This document shows, one piece after another, positions 44,803 to 53,447 of a stretch of 64,000 bases of DNA. Every line of letters begins with the position of its first letter. Position 1 is the first letter of the stretch. The position numbers and the translations under genes were made by a program. The DNA is from Nonlabens sp. Hel1_33_55 (GTDB lineage: Bacteria > Bacteroidota > Bacteroidia > Flavobacteriales > Flavobacteriaceae), in NCBI RefSeq assembly GCF_900101765.1, contig NZ_LT627735.1, positions 3,007,501 to 3,071,500 of the forward strand, written 5' to 3'. Below the pieces are notes generated by a model. The model was not told where the DNA came from, ran no database searches, and was given only the letters and a program-made list of their open reading frames with translations.

Positions 44803-47706
44803 TTAAAATTCAAAATTCAATCCAAAAATGACTCCTCTAGATCTAGGAAAGATTGCCTGATCAACACCGTTACCTATTTCTGGGTCCAAACCACTGTAAT
44901 CAGTTATAACGAATAGGTTAGTTCCTGTTACAGAGGCTCTTATTCCTATTTTGTCGGTATTGAAGGTATATCCTAACGATAAGTTATCCAACCTTAAAAA
45001 ATCTGACTTCTCTATGTACTCACTTGAAAACAATAGGTTTAGTGGAGCGCTAGAGAAGCGGTCATTCAAAATTCCATCTGTGGAATTATTTAACCAATTG
45101 CCAGGATTTTCCGTGATCGCATCTGCATTTTCACGTGAAGCTCTCACATTATTATAGTTATAACCTCCTACAGCACCACGTAAAGTAAAGTTCATGTCAA
45201 ATCTCTTGTAGTTGAAATTAGAGGTAAAACCAAAGAAGGCATCAGGATTTCCTTTCTTATAGCGAACTCTGTCATCACTATTAATCACGTTGTCACCATT
45301 TCTATCTACGAAAATTCCGTCCAAGGGGTTTCCGTCAGGACCATAAACTTGTCTATAAACAACAAATGCGGTAGGATCTGCGCCAACAGCCCATTCTTGA
45401 ATGAAGTTGTTGAAACCTGCACCACCAACTGGCGTTTGTGGTACTGGTGCGTCATTTTCTCCTAGAGAAAGGTCAGTAATTTCGATCTCATTAAAAGTCA
45501 AGTTTCCTCCTATTTCCCAGTTGAAATCTTCAGCTCTTATTAAATCAAGACTTGCAGCGAGTTCCAAACCTCTACTTCTAGTCGATCCAACGTTTTGCAA
45601 AGCAAAATTCCCTAAAGATCCAGCAGCTAAAGGACCGAATTGGAGTAAGTCTTCAGTATCACGTGTATATAAGTCAACAGATCCGCTTAATCGATTATCA
45701 AAGAAGCCATAATCTAAACCTACATTCCATTGACTAGTTTCTTCCCATTTCAAATCAACAGTTAATTCTGGTCTCACGGTTGTGAAGAAACGATCTCCTA
45801 TTTGAACTCTTGCTTGATCTGTACTAGGTGTGGATCTTGGAATAAATAAGAAATCTTCACCTATATCTTGTTGACCAGTAACACCGTAACCACCTCTTAA
45901 TTTAAGCTGGGAAACAAATCCACTTTCTTGAACAAAGTCAAGATTAGTCAATTTAAGACCTGCACTTGCACCTCCAAAGGTTCCCCATCTGTTATCAGGT
46001 GAAAATCTTGAGGTACCATCTCTAGAAATACTAGCCGATAAAACTAATAGATCTTTAATATCGAATATTGCACGACCAAAATATGAAATCAATACATTTT
46101 TATTAAATGCATTAAATGGTTGAACTGGAGCTCCAGTATTATCCTGACTAAAGCTTACGCTTTCTCTTCTAAATTCTTGGTAGCTACTTCCTACGGTTAA
46201 TTCTAGCGAAGAATCCAGATTTTCTAAATCAGTTTTATAATCTACACGACCATTTAATAGCTGATTTACTCTAAAACCGTTAGAACTTGAATTAAGAGCA
46301 CCTGTTGTAAGGCCTACACCAGAGTTAGGTAGCCTGTTTGAAAAAGTGTCGAACTCATTATAATCTATACCTGCTGTTCCATTTAGGGTCAAACCATCTA
46401 CACCTGGTATTTGGTAATCTGCCTGTAGAGTAGTTCTAATCTGATCGTTAGTTGTTCCAGCATCTAAGCTATTCAATAAGCCTAGTGGGTTTCTAGGCGC
46501 TAATGGATCTACAGTTCCATTGTTTTGAAAATATTCAAAAAAACCATTAGGGCCATTAGGATCAAACACTGGTTGTGTTGGATCAAAATCGATAGAACTT
46601 CCTATAGCTCCTTCATCTGCGCTATTAATATCTTCTAATGCACCTTGTACAGATAAAGTTAATTTTAAATCATCATTAAAGAGATTTTGTATAACACTAG
46701 CGTTAATACTTGCTCTTTCATAGCCTGAAGTTTTAAGCGTACCGTTTTGATTGGTATAACCTAAATTAGCTCTCCATGAAGTGTTTTCATAACCTTTAGA
46801 AAGTGTGATATTGTGAATTGCTCTAGTTGCGGTTTGATAAATTCGATCCTGCCAGTCAGTACTTGCGTTTCCTAATAAAGCAATATCTTCTGCTGTACCA
46901 ATCTCATTTACTAAAGTCTTAAACTGACCTCCAGTTAATACGTCAACATCATCAGTATTTTTGTCAATAGCAAATTGAACATTGTATCCTATTTGCAACT
47001 CACGATTAAATTTCCCTTTTTTAGTAGTAATGAGAATAACTCCGTTTGAGGCACGGTTACCATAAATAGCAGTGGCACTTGCATCCTTGAGAATGGTAAA
47101 GCTTTCAATATCTGCCGGGTTGATAGTGTTCAAATTGGCATTTCTAGAATCTAGAGGTATACCATCTACTACATATAAAGGATCAGCATTTGCACTTAAT
47201 GTCGATCCGGCACGTACTCTAATTCTAGGTCCGTCACCAGGACGACCTGTAGCTGCTGTAACCTGCACACCAGCTGCTTTACCAGCAATTAATGAGCCCG
47301 GAGAAACAACTGCACCTTTGTTGAATTCCTCATCGCTTACAGTAGTCTGCGCGGCTGTTACGTTCTCTTGGCGAACTTCACCATAACCTATTAAAACAAT
47401 GGCATCTAACTGTGCAGCATCTTCTGCAAGGGCGATGTTGAGCGTTTGTTGACCTGTATAAGGAATCTCTTGTGTGGCATATCCCAAATAGCTGATAACA
47501 ATTATTCCATCTTCAGGAACATTATTAAGGGTGTAATTACCGTCAAAATCTGTTGAAGTTCCATTACTGGTTCCTTGTACAACAACAGATGCTCCCAAAA
47601 CGGGAAGGTTGGTTGAAGCGTCCGTTACAGTTCCTCTTACCGTCTGCGCTAGGGCAAATAGAGGTAATAAGAGTAATAACGTTGCAATTTTTAATTTTTG
47701 GTTCAT
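44803..47706 (-). CDS. susC: SusC/RagA family TonB-linked outer-membrane transporter
   Basis: 967 residues. Signal peptide to FALAQ, then a carboxypeptidase-regulatory-like domain (VRGTVTDASTNLPVLGASVVV, about 22-95), a plug domain with IRVRAGSTLSANADPLYVVDGIPL and ASATAIYGNRASNGVILITTK, and a long barrel ending FGLNFEF with terminal Phe. It imports maltodextrins across the outer membrane with SusD, powered by TonB. First gene of the minus-strand sus operon, divergent from the lacI gene across a 191-base spacer with a likely operator. Confidence 0.95.
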   Translation of the reverse strand: MNQKLKIATLLLLLPLFALAQTVRGTVTDASTNLPVLGASVVVQGTSNGTSTDFDGNYTLNNVPEDGIIVISYLGYATQEIPYTGQQTLNIALAEDAAQLDAIVLIGYGEVRQENVTAAQTTVSDEEFNKGAVVSPGSLIAGKAAGVQVTAATGRPGDGPRIRVRAGSTLSANADPLYVVDGIPLDSRNANLNTINPADIESFTILKDASATAIYGNRASNGVILITTKKGKFNRELQIGYNVQFAIDKNTDDVDVLTGGQFKTLVNEIGTAEDIALLGNASTDWQDRIYQTATRAIHNITLSKGYENTSWRANLGYTNQNGTLKTSGYERASINASVIQNLFNDDLKLTLSVQGALEDINSADEGAIGSSIDFDPTQPVFDPNGPNGFFEYFQNNGTVDPLAPRNPLGLLNSLDAGTTNDQIRTTLQADYQIPGVDGLTLNGTAGIDYNEFDTFSNRLPNSGVGLTTGALNSSSNGFRVNQLLNGRVDYKTDLENLDSSLELTVGSSYQEFRRESVSFSQDNTGAPVQPFNAFNKNVLISYFGRAIFDIKDLLVLSASISRDGTSRFSPDNRWGTFGGASAGLKLTNLDFVQESGFVSQLKLRGGYGVTGQQDIGEDFLFIPRSTPSTDQARVQIGDRFFTTVRPELTVDLKWEETSQWNVGLDYGFFDNRLSGSVDLYTRDTEDLLQFGPLAAGSLGNFALQNVGSTRSRGLELAASLDLIRAEDFNWEIGGNLTFNEIEITDLSLGENDAPVPQTPVGGAGFNNFIQEWAVGADPTAFVVYRQVYGPDGNPLDGIFVDRNGDNVINSDDRVRYKKGNPDAFFGFTSNFNYKRFDMNFTLRGAVGGYNYNNVRASRENADAITENPGNWLNNSTDGILNDRFSSAPLNLLFSSEYIEKSDFLRLDNLSLGYTFNTDKIGIRASVTGTNLFVITDYSGLDPEIGNGVDQAIFPRSRGVIFGLNFEF

Positions 47707-47771
47707 TTCTGAAGTTTGAGTTAATGATTATAAAACGGTCTTCTTCTCACACGGGATAAAACTATGTAAAC

Positions 47772-47780
47772 AAAACGTTA
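47772..47780. promoter_or_regulatory. Possible second LacI-family half-site
   Basis: AAAACGTTA, CG-centred, 38 bases from the main operator centre. Weaker: one arm only. Confidence 0.35.
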
Positions 47781-47807
47781 AGGGGCTGTTTTGAACACCT
47801 ATTTCTA

Positions 47808-47821
47808 CGAAAACGTTTTCG
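47808..47821. promoter_or_regulatory. Probable LacI-family operator between sus operon and lacI gene
   Basis: CGAAAACGTTTTCG is a 14-base perfect palindrome centred on CG, the layout typical of LacI/GalR/MalR operators. It lies 102 bases before susC and 77 bases before the regulator gene, so it can serve both. Confidence 0.7.
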
Positions 47822-47855
47822 GCTTTTTGTAGTTATTATAGTTGAAGTATATTTA

Positions 47856-47869
47856 GCTTTCGCGAAAGC
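47856..47869. repeat. Dispersed palindrome, upstream of lacI-family gene
   Basis: Exact GCTTTCGCGAAAGC core 28 bases before the regulator ATG; different from the operator palindrome. Confidence 0.96.
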
Positions 47870-47897
47870 GTGCTCCTTATAATCCAATCACATAAAA

Positions 47898-48920
47898 ATG
47901 GCTCAAAAGCTTACCTTAAAGAAAATTGCACAGGACTTAAACGTGTCTATTTCTACTGTTTCCAAAGCATTGCGGGATTCGCACGAGATTAGTGTGGAAA
48001 CTAGAGATAAGATTAAGGACTATGCAAAAAAATACAACTACAAGCCTAACAACATTGCGTTAAGCCTTAAAAATCAAAAGACTAAAAAGATAGGGATTAT
48101 TATTCCTGAGATCGTCCATCACTTCTTTGCTACTGTAATTTCTGGAATAGAAAAGGTTGCCAACGAGAAAGGTTACCAAGTAATTATCTGTTTATCTGGT
48201 GAAAGTTTTGATAAAGAGGTCGTTAACATGGATATGCTGGCAAATGGTAGTATTGACGGATTTATAATGAGCCTTTCAAAGGAAACTCTTGAACGTCAGG
48301 ACTTTCATCATTTAAGAGAGGTTCTTAATCAAGGAATGCCTATCGTAATGTTTGATAGGGTTGTAGACTCAATTGCCTGCGATAAAATTATTATAGATGA
48401 TGTGGCCGCTGCACAAAGCGCGACAGACTTCCTTTTGCGTAAGGGCAAGAAAAATCTAGGCATCATCTCTACCGTTGACTATGTAAGTGTAGGTAAATTA
48501 AGGACTCAAGGCTTTAAGGATGCACTTGTGAAAAGAGGTATTAAGTTCAAAGAATCCAGTGTTTTAAAAATTGAGGATGCAGAGAATTGTACGAAAAGTA
48601 TCGAAAAATTCCTCAAACAAGGAAACTATGATGGTGTTGTCGCTGTGAATGAACTCTTTGCTGTGACTGCTAGTAAGGCTCTTAAAAAGATGGGTAAATC
48701 CATTCCTGATGACGTCGCAATTATCGCTTTTACTGATGGTATGTTAAGCAAGTATGCCAGTCCAACCTTGACAACCATAGGTCAAAAAGGTGAAGATATG
48801 GGCGGTCTGGCTGCTGCAAAATTGATAGAAAGGCTCGAAAGTAAGCACGATATGGAGGAGAGTTACGAAACCGTTATCGTAAAAACTTCGCTAGTAGAAC
48901 GTGAATCTACGCCTCGATAA
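47898..48920 (+). CDS. LacI family transcriptional regulator
   Basis: 340 residues. The N-terminal HTH reads LKKIAQDLNVSISTVSKALRD (residues about 6-26), followed by the hinge region YKPNNIALSLKNQKTKK and a periplasmic-binding-like effector domain (IGIIIPEIVHHFFATVISGIE). It should sense a maltodextrin-derived sugar and control the divergent sus operon and its own MFS-mapA operon. Position between the two operons and the CG-centred palindrome support this; repressor or activator action cannot be told. Confidence 0.93.
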   Translation: MAQKLTLKKIAQDLNVSISTVSKALRDSHEISVETRDKIKDYAKKYNYKPNNIALSLKNQKTKKIGIIIPEIVHHFFATVISGIEKVANEKGYQVIICLSGESFDKEVVNMDMLANGSIDGFIMSLSKETLERQDFHHLREVLNQGMPIVMFDRVVDSIACDKIIIDDVAAAQSATDFLLRKGKKNLGIISTVDYVSVGKLRTQGFKDALVKRGIKFKESSVLKIEDAENCTKSIEKFLKQGNYDGVVAVNELFAVTASKALKKMGKSIPDDVAIIAFTDGMLSKYASPTLTTIGQKGEDMGGLAAAKLIERLESKHDMEESYETVIVKTSLVERESTPR

Positions 48921-48935
48921 TATTATATTTGACTT

Positions 48936-48952
48936 GTGATATATTCTATCAC
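48936..48952. promoter_or_regulatory. Inverted repeat after the regulator gene
   Basis: GTGATA-TATTC-TATCAC, a 6-base-arm inverted repeat, 16 bases after the lacI-type stop. Could be a protein site or weak terminator. Confidence 0.3.
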
Positions 48953-48995
48953 GACACTTATCCGAAACTTGTTTTCTTCGCACACACCAAGTTTT

Positions 48996-49015
48996 GATAA
49001 GTCATAAGGCTTATC
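48996..49015. promoter_or_regulatory. Inverted repeat before the MFS gene
   Basis: GATAAG and CTTATC arms with an 8-base centre, 20 bases upstream of the MFS start. Function unknown. Confidence 0.3.
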
Positions 49016-49034
49016 GTAATTAACAATTAACGAT

Positions 49035-50480
49035 ATGCAAAAACCTAAGTTAGGTTTCTGGGATATCTGGAACATGAGTTTCGGTTTTCTCGGTATACAA
49101 TTCGGTTTTGCCCTTCAGGGTTCTACCATGTCCCGTATTTTTGAAACTTTGGGAGCCAGCAAGGATAATATACCTATGCTGTGGATTGCTGCACCGCTTG
49201 CAGGATTGATCGTTCAACCCATTATAGGATATTTGAGTGACAATACCTGGCATAAAACGTTGGGTCGTCGCAGACCTTTCTTTCTGTTGGGTGCTATCCT
49301 TAGTAGTATTGCCTTGTTGTTTATGCCATTTTCTTCAGAGGTATGGATGGCAGCCGGACTACTTCTTGTTCTTGACGCATCCATTAATATTAGCATGGAG
49401 CCTTTTCGTGCATTAGTAGCAGATAAGCTACCAGAATCACAACGCAGTTACGGTTTTGTTGTACAAACATTAATTATAGGAGTTGGAACATGGATCGCCA
49501 GTAATTTGCCGAAGTTCCTAAACAACACATTAAACATATCAAACGAGGCAGCTCCAGGAGTCGTTCCAGACTCCGTTAAGATCGCCTTCGGTGTTGGAGC
49601 TCTTGTTTTTATTACATCGATACTCGTTACCATTTTTACTACCAAAGAGTACTCTCCAGAAGAAATGGCAGCATTTGATGATGCTGGCGAGCCAGAAGAG
49701 AAAAAAGGAATGTGGGAAACCATTTCCTCAACCTATGCATTGATGCCCACGATCATGAAAAAATTGGGAGTTGTTCAATTCTTTTCATGGTTTGCTTTTT
49801 TTGCGATGTGGACTCTGGCAAATCCAGCGTTGACAGAACATATATACAACGCACCTAAACCTGATGTGAAAAACTTCGCACAGCTGGATAATAATGACGA
49901 GGTACTTCTCGATGCAAATCAAGCGACTCTATTTCTAGATCAAGCAAGAGCGGATGATTATGCGACACAGGATAAAGCTTACAATGAAGCGTCTGATGAT
50001 GTAGGTTCAAAAATGGGAATCTATGGATTGTCCTCTATGGCATTTGCGCTGTTACTCACATTTTACACCGCGTATAACAGCATCAATAGGAAGGTTGTTC
50101 ACATGGCGAGTTTGATTTTGGGAGGCGCGGGATTTCTACTCATGTTCTTCATACCAGGCGAGCCAGGAATGCTTGTTCTATGTTTTGCACTAGTCGGTAT
50201 TGCTTGGGGAAGCATTCTGTCCATGCCATACGCCATGTTATCCAGTAGTGTGGATAGTTCAAAAATGGGATTGATGATGGGTGTTTTCAATATGTTCATT
50301 GTGATTCCGCAAATAATTGCGGCACTTGGTGGCGTGGTTTTACTCCATAATCTAATTGGAGAAGAGTCGATTCATGCGATGACTATTGCGGGTATATTCC
50401 TGATTTTGGCGGCATTCTCTAACCTTTTGATCACCAATAAAAAAGCTATAACCTATCAACCATCGATTACCAATGAGTAA
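49035..50480 (+). CDS. MFS (SLC45/GPH-like) maltose transporter
   Basis: 481 residues, about 12 spans. The signature LGRRRPFFLLGAILSS (about 75-90) after the second span and the start LGFWDIWNMSFGFLGIQFGFALQ match bacterial maltose/sucrose:H+ symporters. A long loop (about 265-320) separates the halves. It brings maltose into the cytoplasm for maltose phosphorylase encoded two genes downstream. Stop overlaps the next ATG by 8 bases. Confidence 0.9.
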   Translation: MQKPKLGFWDIWNMSFGFLGIQFGFALQGSTMSRIFETLGASKDNIPMLWIAAPLAGLIVQPIIGYLSDNTWHKTLGRRRPFFLLGAILSSIALLFMPFSSEVWMAAGLLLVLDASINISMEPFRALVADKLPESQRSYGFVVQTLIIGVGTWIASNLPKFLNNTLNISNEAAPGVVPDSVKIAFGVGALVFITSILVTIFTTKEYSPEEMAAFDDAGEPEEKKGMWETISSTYALMPTIMKKLGVVQFFSWFAFFAMWTLANPALTEHIYNAPKPDVKNFAQLDNNDEVLLDANQATLFLDQARADDYATQDKAYNEASDDVGSKMGIYGLSSMAFALLLTFYTAYNSINRKVVHMASLILGGAGFLLMFFIPGEPGMLVLCFALVGIAWGSILSMPYAMLSSSVDSSKMGLMMGVFNMFIVIPQIIAALGGVVLLHNLIGEESIHAMTIAGIFLILAAFSNLLITNKKAITYQPSITNE

Positions 50481-51135
50481 AAAAGCATTCATATTTGATC
50501 TGGATGGCGTCGTTGTCGATACGGCCAAATTTCACTTTGTAGCCTGGCAAAAACTGGCAGCAGAATTGGGTATCGCTTTCGCGGAAGCAGAAAATGAGCA
50601 GCTCAAAGGAGTTTCAAGAGTCCGTTCGTTAGAGAAAATTCTTGCATGGGGAAATAAGACAATTGATCAAGAAACCTTTGATCGTAAGTTGATTCAGAAA
50701 AATGAAGAATACCTTGAAATGGTGGAGACCTTAACCCAAGATGATATTCTACCTGGAGTACATGATTTTTTGTTACGCTTACGCGAAAGCGAACAACCTA
50801 TAGCTCTAGGAAGTGCCAGTAAAAATGCTAGGCCTATCCTAAAGAAATTGGGAATTCACGACCTATTCGATGCGATTGTCGATGGAACAGATGTCAGCAA
50901 AGCCAAACCAGATCCAGAAGTATTCCTTAAAGCATGCGATTTGCTTGACATGCCGTCAAAAAATGCGATTGTATTTGAGGACAGTATTTCAGGAGTTCAA
51001 GCCGCCAATAATGCTGGAATGATCAGCATAGGTTTGGGAGAAGTAAAAAATTTAAGCGAGGCAGATGAAGTTTTTGAAAGCTTTTTAGAAATGCCCGCCA
51101 ATTATCAAGAACAGTTATTGAATAAAACGAAGTAA
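50473..51135 (+). CDS. pgmB: Beta-phosphoglucomutase (HAD family)
   Basis: 220 residues. The HAD nucleophile motif is FIFDLDGVVVDT with Asp9 and Asp11; the cap includes GVSRVRSLEKIL; LGSASKNA and VFEDSISGVQAANNAGM complete the site. It converts the beta-glucose-1-phosphate released by maltose phosphorylase to glucose-6-phosphate. Overlaps the MFS gene by 8 bases and maltose phosphorylase by 1. Two imperfect palindrome copies lie in it. Confidence 0.94.
   Translation: MSKKAFIFDLDGVVVDTAKFHFVAWQKLAAELGIAFAEAENEQLKGVSRVRSLEKILAWGNKTIDQETFDRKLIQKNEEYLEMVETLTQDDILPGVHDFLLRLRESEQPIALGSASKNARPILKKLGIHDLFDAIVDGTDVSKAKPDPEVFLKACDLLDMPSKNAIVFEDSISGVQAANNAGMISIGLGEVKNLSEADEVFESFLEMPANYQEQLLNKTK
50574..50589. 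repeat. Imperfect palindrome variant in pgmB
   Basis: CGCTTTCGCGGAAGCA, two changes from the consensus, read as AFAEA. Confidence 0.7.
50776..50791. repeat. Imperfect palindrome variant in pgmB
   Basis: CGCTTACGCGAAAGCG, one change from the consensus, read as RLRES, the frame also used in DnaE. Confidence 0.75.
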
Positions 51136-53444
51136 TGAGTCGAGAATATATAAAACCTAACGCGTGGTCCATTATTGAAGAAGGCTGGAATCCTGACTTA
51201 GTCAAGTCTAGTGAGAGCCTATTCTCCATAGGTAATGGTGCTATGGGTCAACGTGCAAATTTTGAAGAATCCTATTCTGGTGAAAGCTTTCAGGGAAGTT
51301 ACCTAGCGGGCGTTTATTATCCTGATAAAACGAGAGTAGGCTGGTGGAAAAATGGATATCCAGAGTATTTCGCCAAAGTTTTAAATGCACCTAATTATAT
51401 AGGTATCGATATTTTCATTGATGGAGAATCTCTGGATCTAGCAAAGGTTGAAAAATCAAAGGTTCGCAATTACCGTCGTGAACTCAACATGAAAGAAGGA
51501 TGGTACGAGCGCACTTTTGAACTTGACATTACTGCTGATAAAACCATTAAAGTTACAGCGCGCAGATTTTTGTGCATGAACCTAGATGAACTCGCGGTTA
51601 TCAATTATAGTGTGAAAGCCGTAAAGGGCCATATGCGTATTTCCTTCCAACCTTATATTGATGCAGGAATCACTAACGAAGATACCAATTGGGACGATAA
51701 GTTCTGGGAAGTAGAAGATTTACAATCTACAGATCATCAAGGTTTCATACGTAGCCGTACCAATAAAACCAACTTTTACGTTTGTACTTACATGCAATCA
51801 GAATTGTATAAAAATGGGGAGCACGTGCAGTATGCAGACCATTTTGACAAAAACGATACGGTTGTTAGACATAAAATTGCTACTGAAATATCTGAAGGAG
51901 AAACTGCAACCTTAATTAAGTATGCAGGATATACTTCAAGCCTCAATTATGAGCATTTTGAAATTCTAAATGCTGCAAAGCGTGTTTTGCATACGGCAAT
52001 TGAAAAGGGATACACACAATTATTACAAGATCAAAAGGAGGCATGGGCACAAATATGGTCTATGGCAGATATCGCTATTGAAGGCGATTTAAAAGCACAA
52101 CAAGGTATTCGATTCAATATTTTCCAGCTGAATCAGACCTATTCTGGTAAGGATGCTCGCTTAAATATTGGCCCTAAAGGATTTACAGGTGAAAAATATG
52201 GCGGGTCTACCTATTGGGATACTGAGGCATATTGCATACCTTTCTACATGGCTACCAAAGATCAACAGGTCGCCAGAAATTTACTGAAATATAGGTATGA
52301 GCAGCTAGACAAGGCCATTGAGAATGCCGAGAAATTGGGATTCTCCAATGGAGCTGCTCTGTATCCTATGGTAACCATGAATGGCGAGGAATGCCATAAC
52401 GAATGGGAAATTACCTTTGAAGAAATCCACCGCAACGGCGCGATGGTTTTTGCCATCCACAACTACGTAAAATATACAGGTGACTACTCTTACATCCCAG
52501 AAATGGGTCTGGAAGTCATGATCGCTATCGCCAGATTCTGGCACCAGCGAGCCACATATTCCCAGCACGCAAAGAAATACATGATCCTTGGCGTTACTGG
52601 TCCTAATGAATATGAGAATAACGTAAACAACAACTGGTACACCAACTATTTAGCAAAATGGTGTATTGAGCAAGCCATTAATCACCTTGACAAGGTGAAA
52701 AGTGGTCATAACGACGACTATCAGAGAATCGTAGGCTTGACTAAAGTGACGAACGGTGAATTAACTTCTTGGTTGGATGTTGCTCAAAACATGTATGAAC
52801 CCTACGATGAGGAATTGGGCGTTTACCTTCAGCAAGATGGATTTTTGGATAAGGAAATCATACCGGTTTCTGATCTTAAATCATCTCAACGACCTATCAA
52901 CCAGAAATGGTCCTGGGATCGCATTTTGCGCAGTTGTTACATAAAACAGGCAGACGTACTTCAAGGATTCTACTTTTTTGAGGATCATTTCACTAAAGAA
53001 GAATTGGAGAAACACTTCAATTTTTACGAGCCGTTAACGGTTCATGAAAGTTCTTTATCGCCATGTGTACACAGTATTCAGGCAGCACATTTGGGCCGTA
53101 TGGATCAAGCCTATGAATTCTATTTGAGAACCTCTAGATTGGACCTTGATGACTATAATCACGAGGTTGAGGAAGGTTGTCACATTACCAGCATGGCAGG
53201 TACATGGATGAGTATTGTAGAAGGTTTTGGCGGGTTGAAGATTGTCAATGATATCCCTAGTTTCACTACGCGATTGCCTGAGCAATGGAAATCCTTCAGC
53301 TTTAAAATCAACTTTAGAGATCAGATTCTCAAGGTTCACGTGACGGCACATCAAACGACCGTAACCCTTGAAGGAGATAGTACTCAAGATATAATTGTAA
53401 ACGGTGAAGAGATCAGATTGGAACCGGCAACTGTAAAAGCATAA
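51135..53444 (+). CDS. mapA: GH65 maltose phosphorylase
   Basis: 769 residues, normal GH65 length. N-terminal beta domain with WNPDLVKSSESLFSIGNGAMGQRANFEE; (alpha/alpha)6 barrel with WDTEAYCIPFYM and the general-acid segment TGPNEYENNVNNNW (Glu about 492). It phosphorolyses maltose to glucose and beta-glucose-1-phosphate. Kojibiose or trehalose phosphorylase are alternatives, but the link to pgmB, a maltose transporter and amylases favours maltose. Start overlaps the pgmB stop by one base. Confidence 0.92.
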   Translation: MSREYIKPNAWSIIEEGWNPDLVKSSESLFSIGNGAMGQRANFEESYSGESFQGSYLAGVYYPDKTRVGWWKNGYPEYFAKVLNAPNYIGIDIFIDGESLDLAKVEKSKVRNYRRELNMKEGWYERTFELDITADKTIKVTARRFLCMNLDELAVINYSVKAVKGHMRISFQPYIDAGITNEDTNWDDKFWEVEDLQSTDHQGFIRSRTNKTNFYVCTYMQSELYKNGEHVQYADHFDKNDTVVRHKIATEISEGETATLIKYAGYTSSLNYEHFEILNAAKRVLHTAIEKGYTQLLQDQKEAWAQIWSMADIAIEGDLKAQQGIRFNIFQLNQTYSGKDARLNIGPKGFTGEKYGGSTYWDTEAYCIPFYMATKDQQVARNLLKYRYEQLDKAIENAEKLGFSNGAALYPMVTMNGEECHNEWEITFEEIHRNGAMVFAIHNYVKYTGDYSYIPEMGLEVMIAIARFWHQRATYSQHAKKYMILGVTGPNEYENNVNNNWYTNYLAKWCIEQAINHLDKVKSGHNDDYQRIVGLTKVTNGELTSWLDVAQNMYEPYDEELGVYLQQDGFLDKEIIPVSDLKSSQRPINQKWSWDRILRSCYIKQADVLQGFYFFEDHFTKEELEKHFNFYEPLTVHESSLSPCVHSIQAAHLGRMDQAYEFYLRTSRLDLDDYNHEVEEGCHITSMAGTWMSIVEGFGGLKIVNDIPSFTTRLPEQWKSFSFKINFRDQILKVHVTAHQTTVTLEGDSTQDIIVNGEEIRLEPATVKA

Positions 53445-53447
53445 TCC

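Noticed and set aside
46900..47386. Plus-strand ORFs across susC
   Set aside because: Shadows of susC; the minus-strand plug domain is unambiguous.
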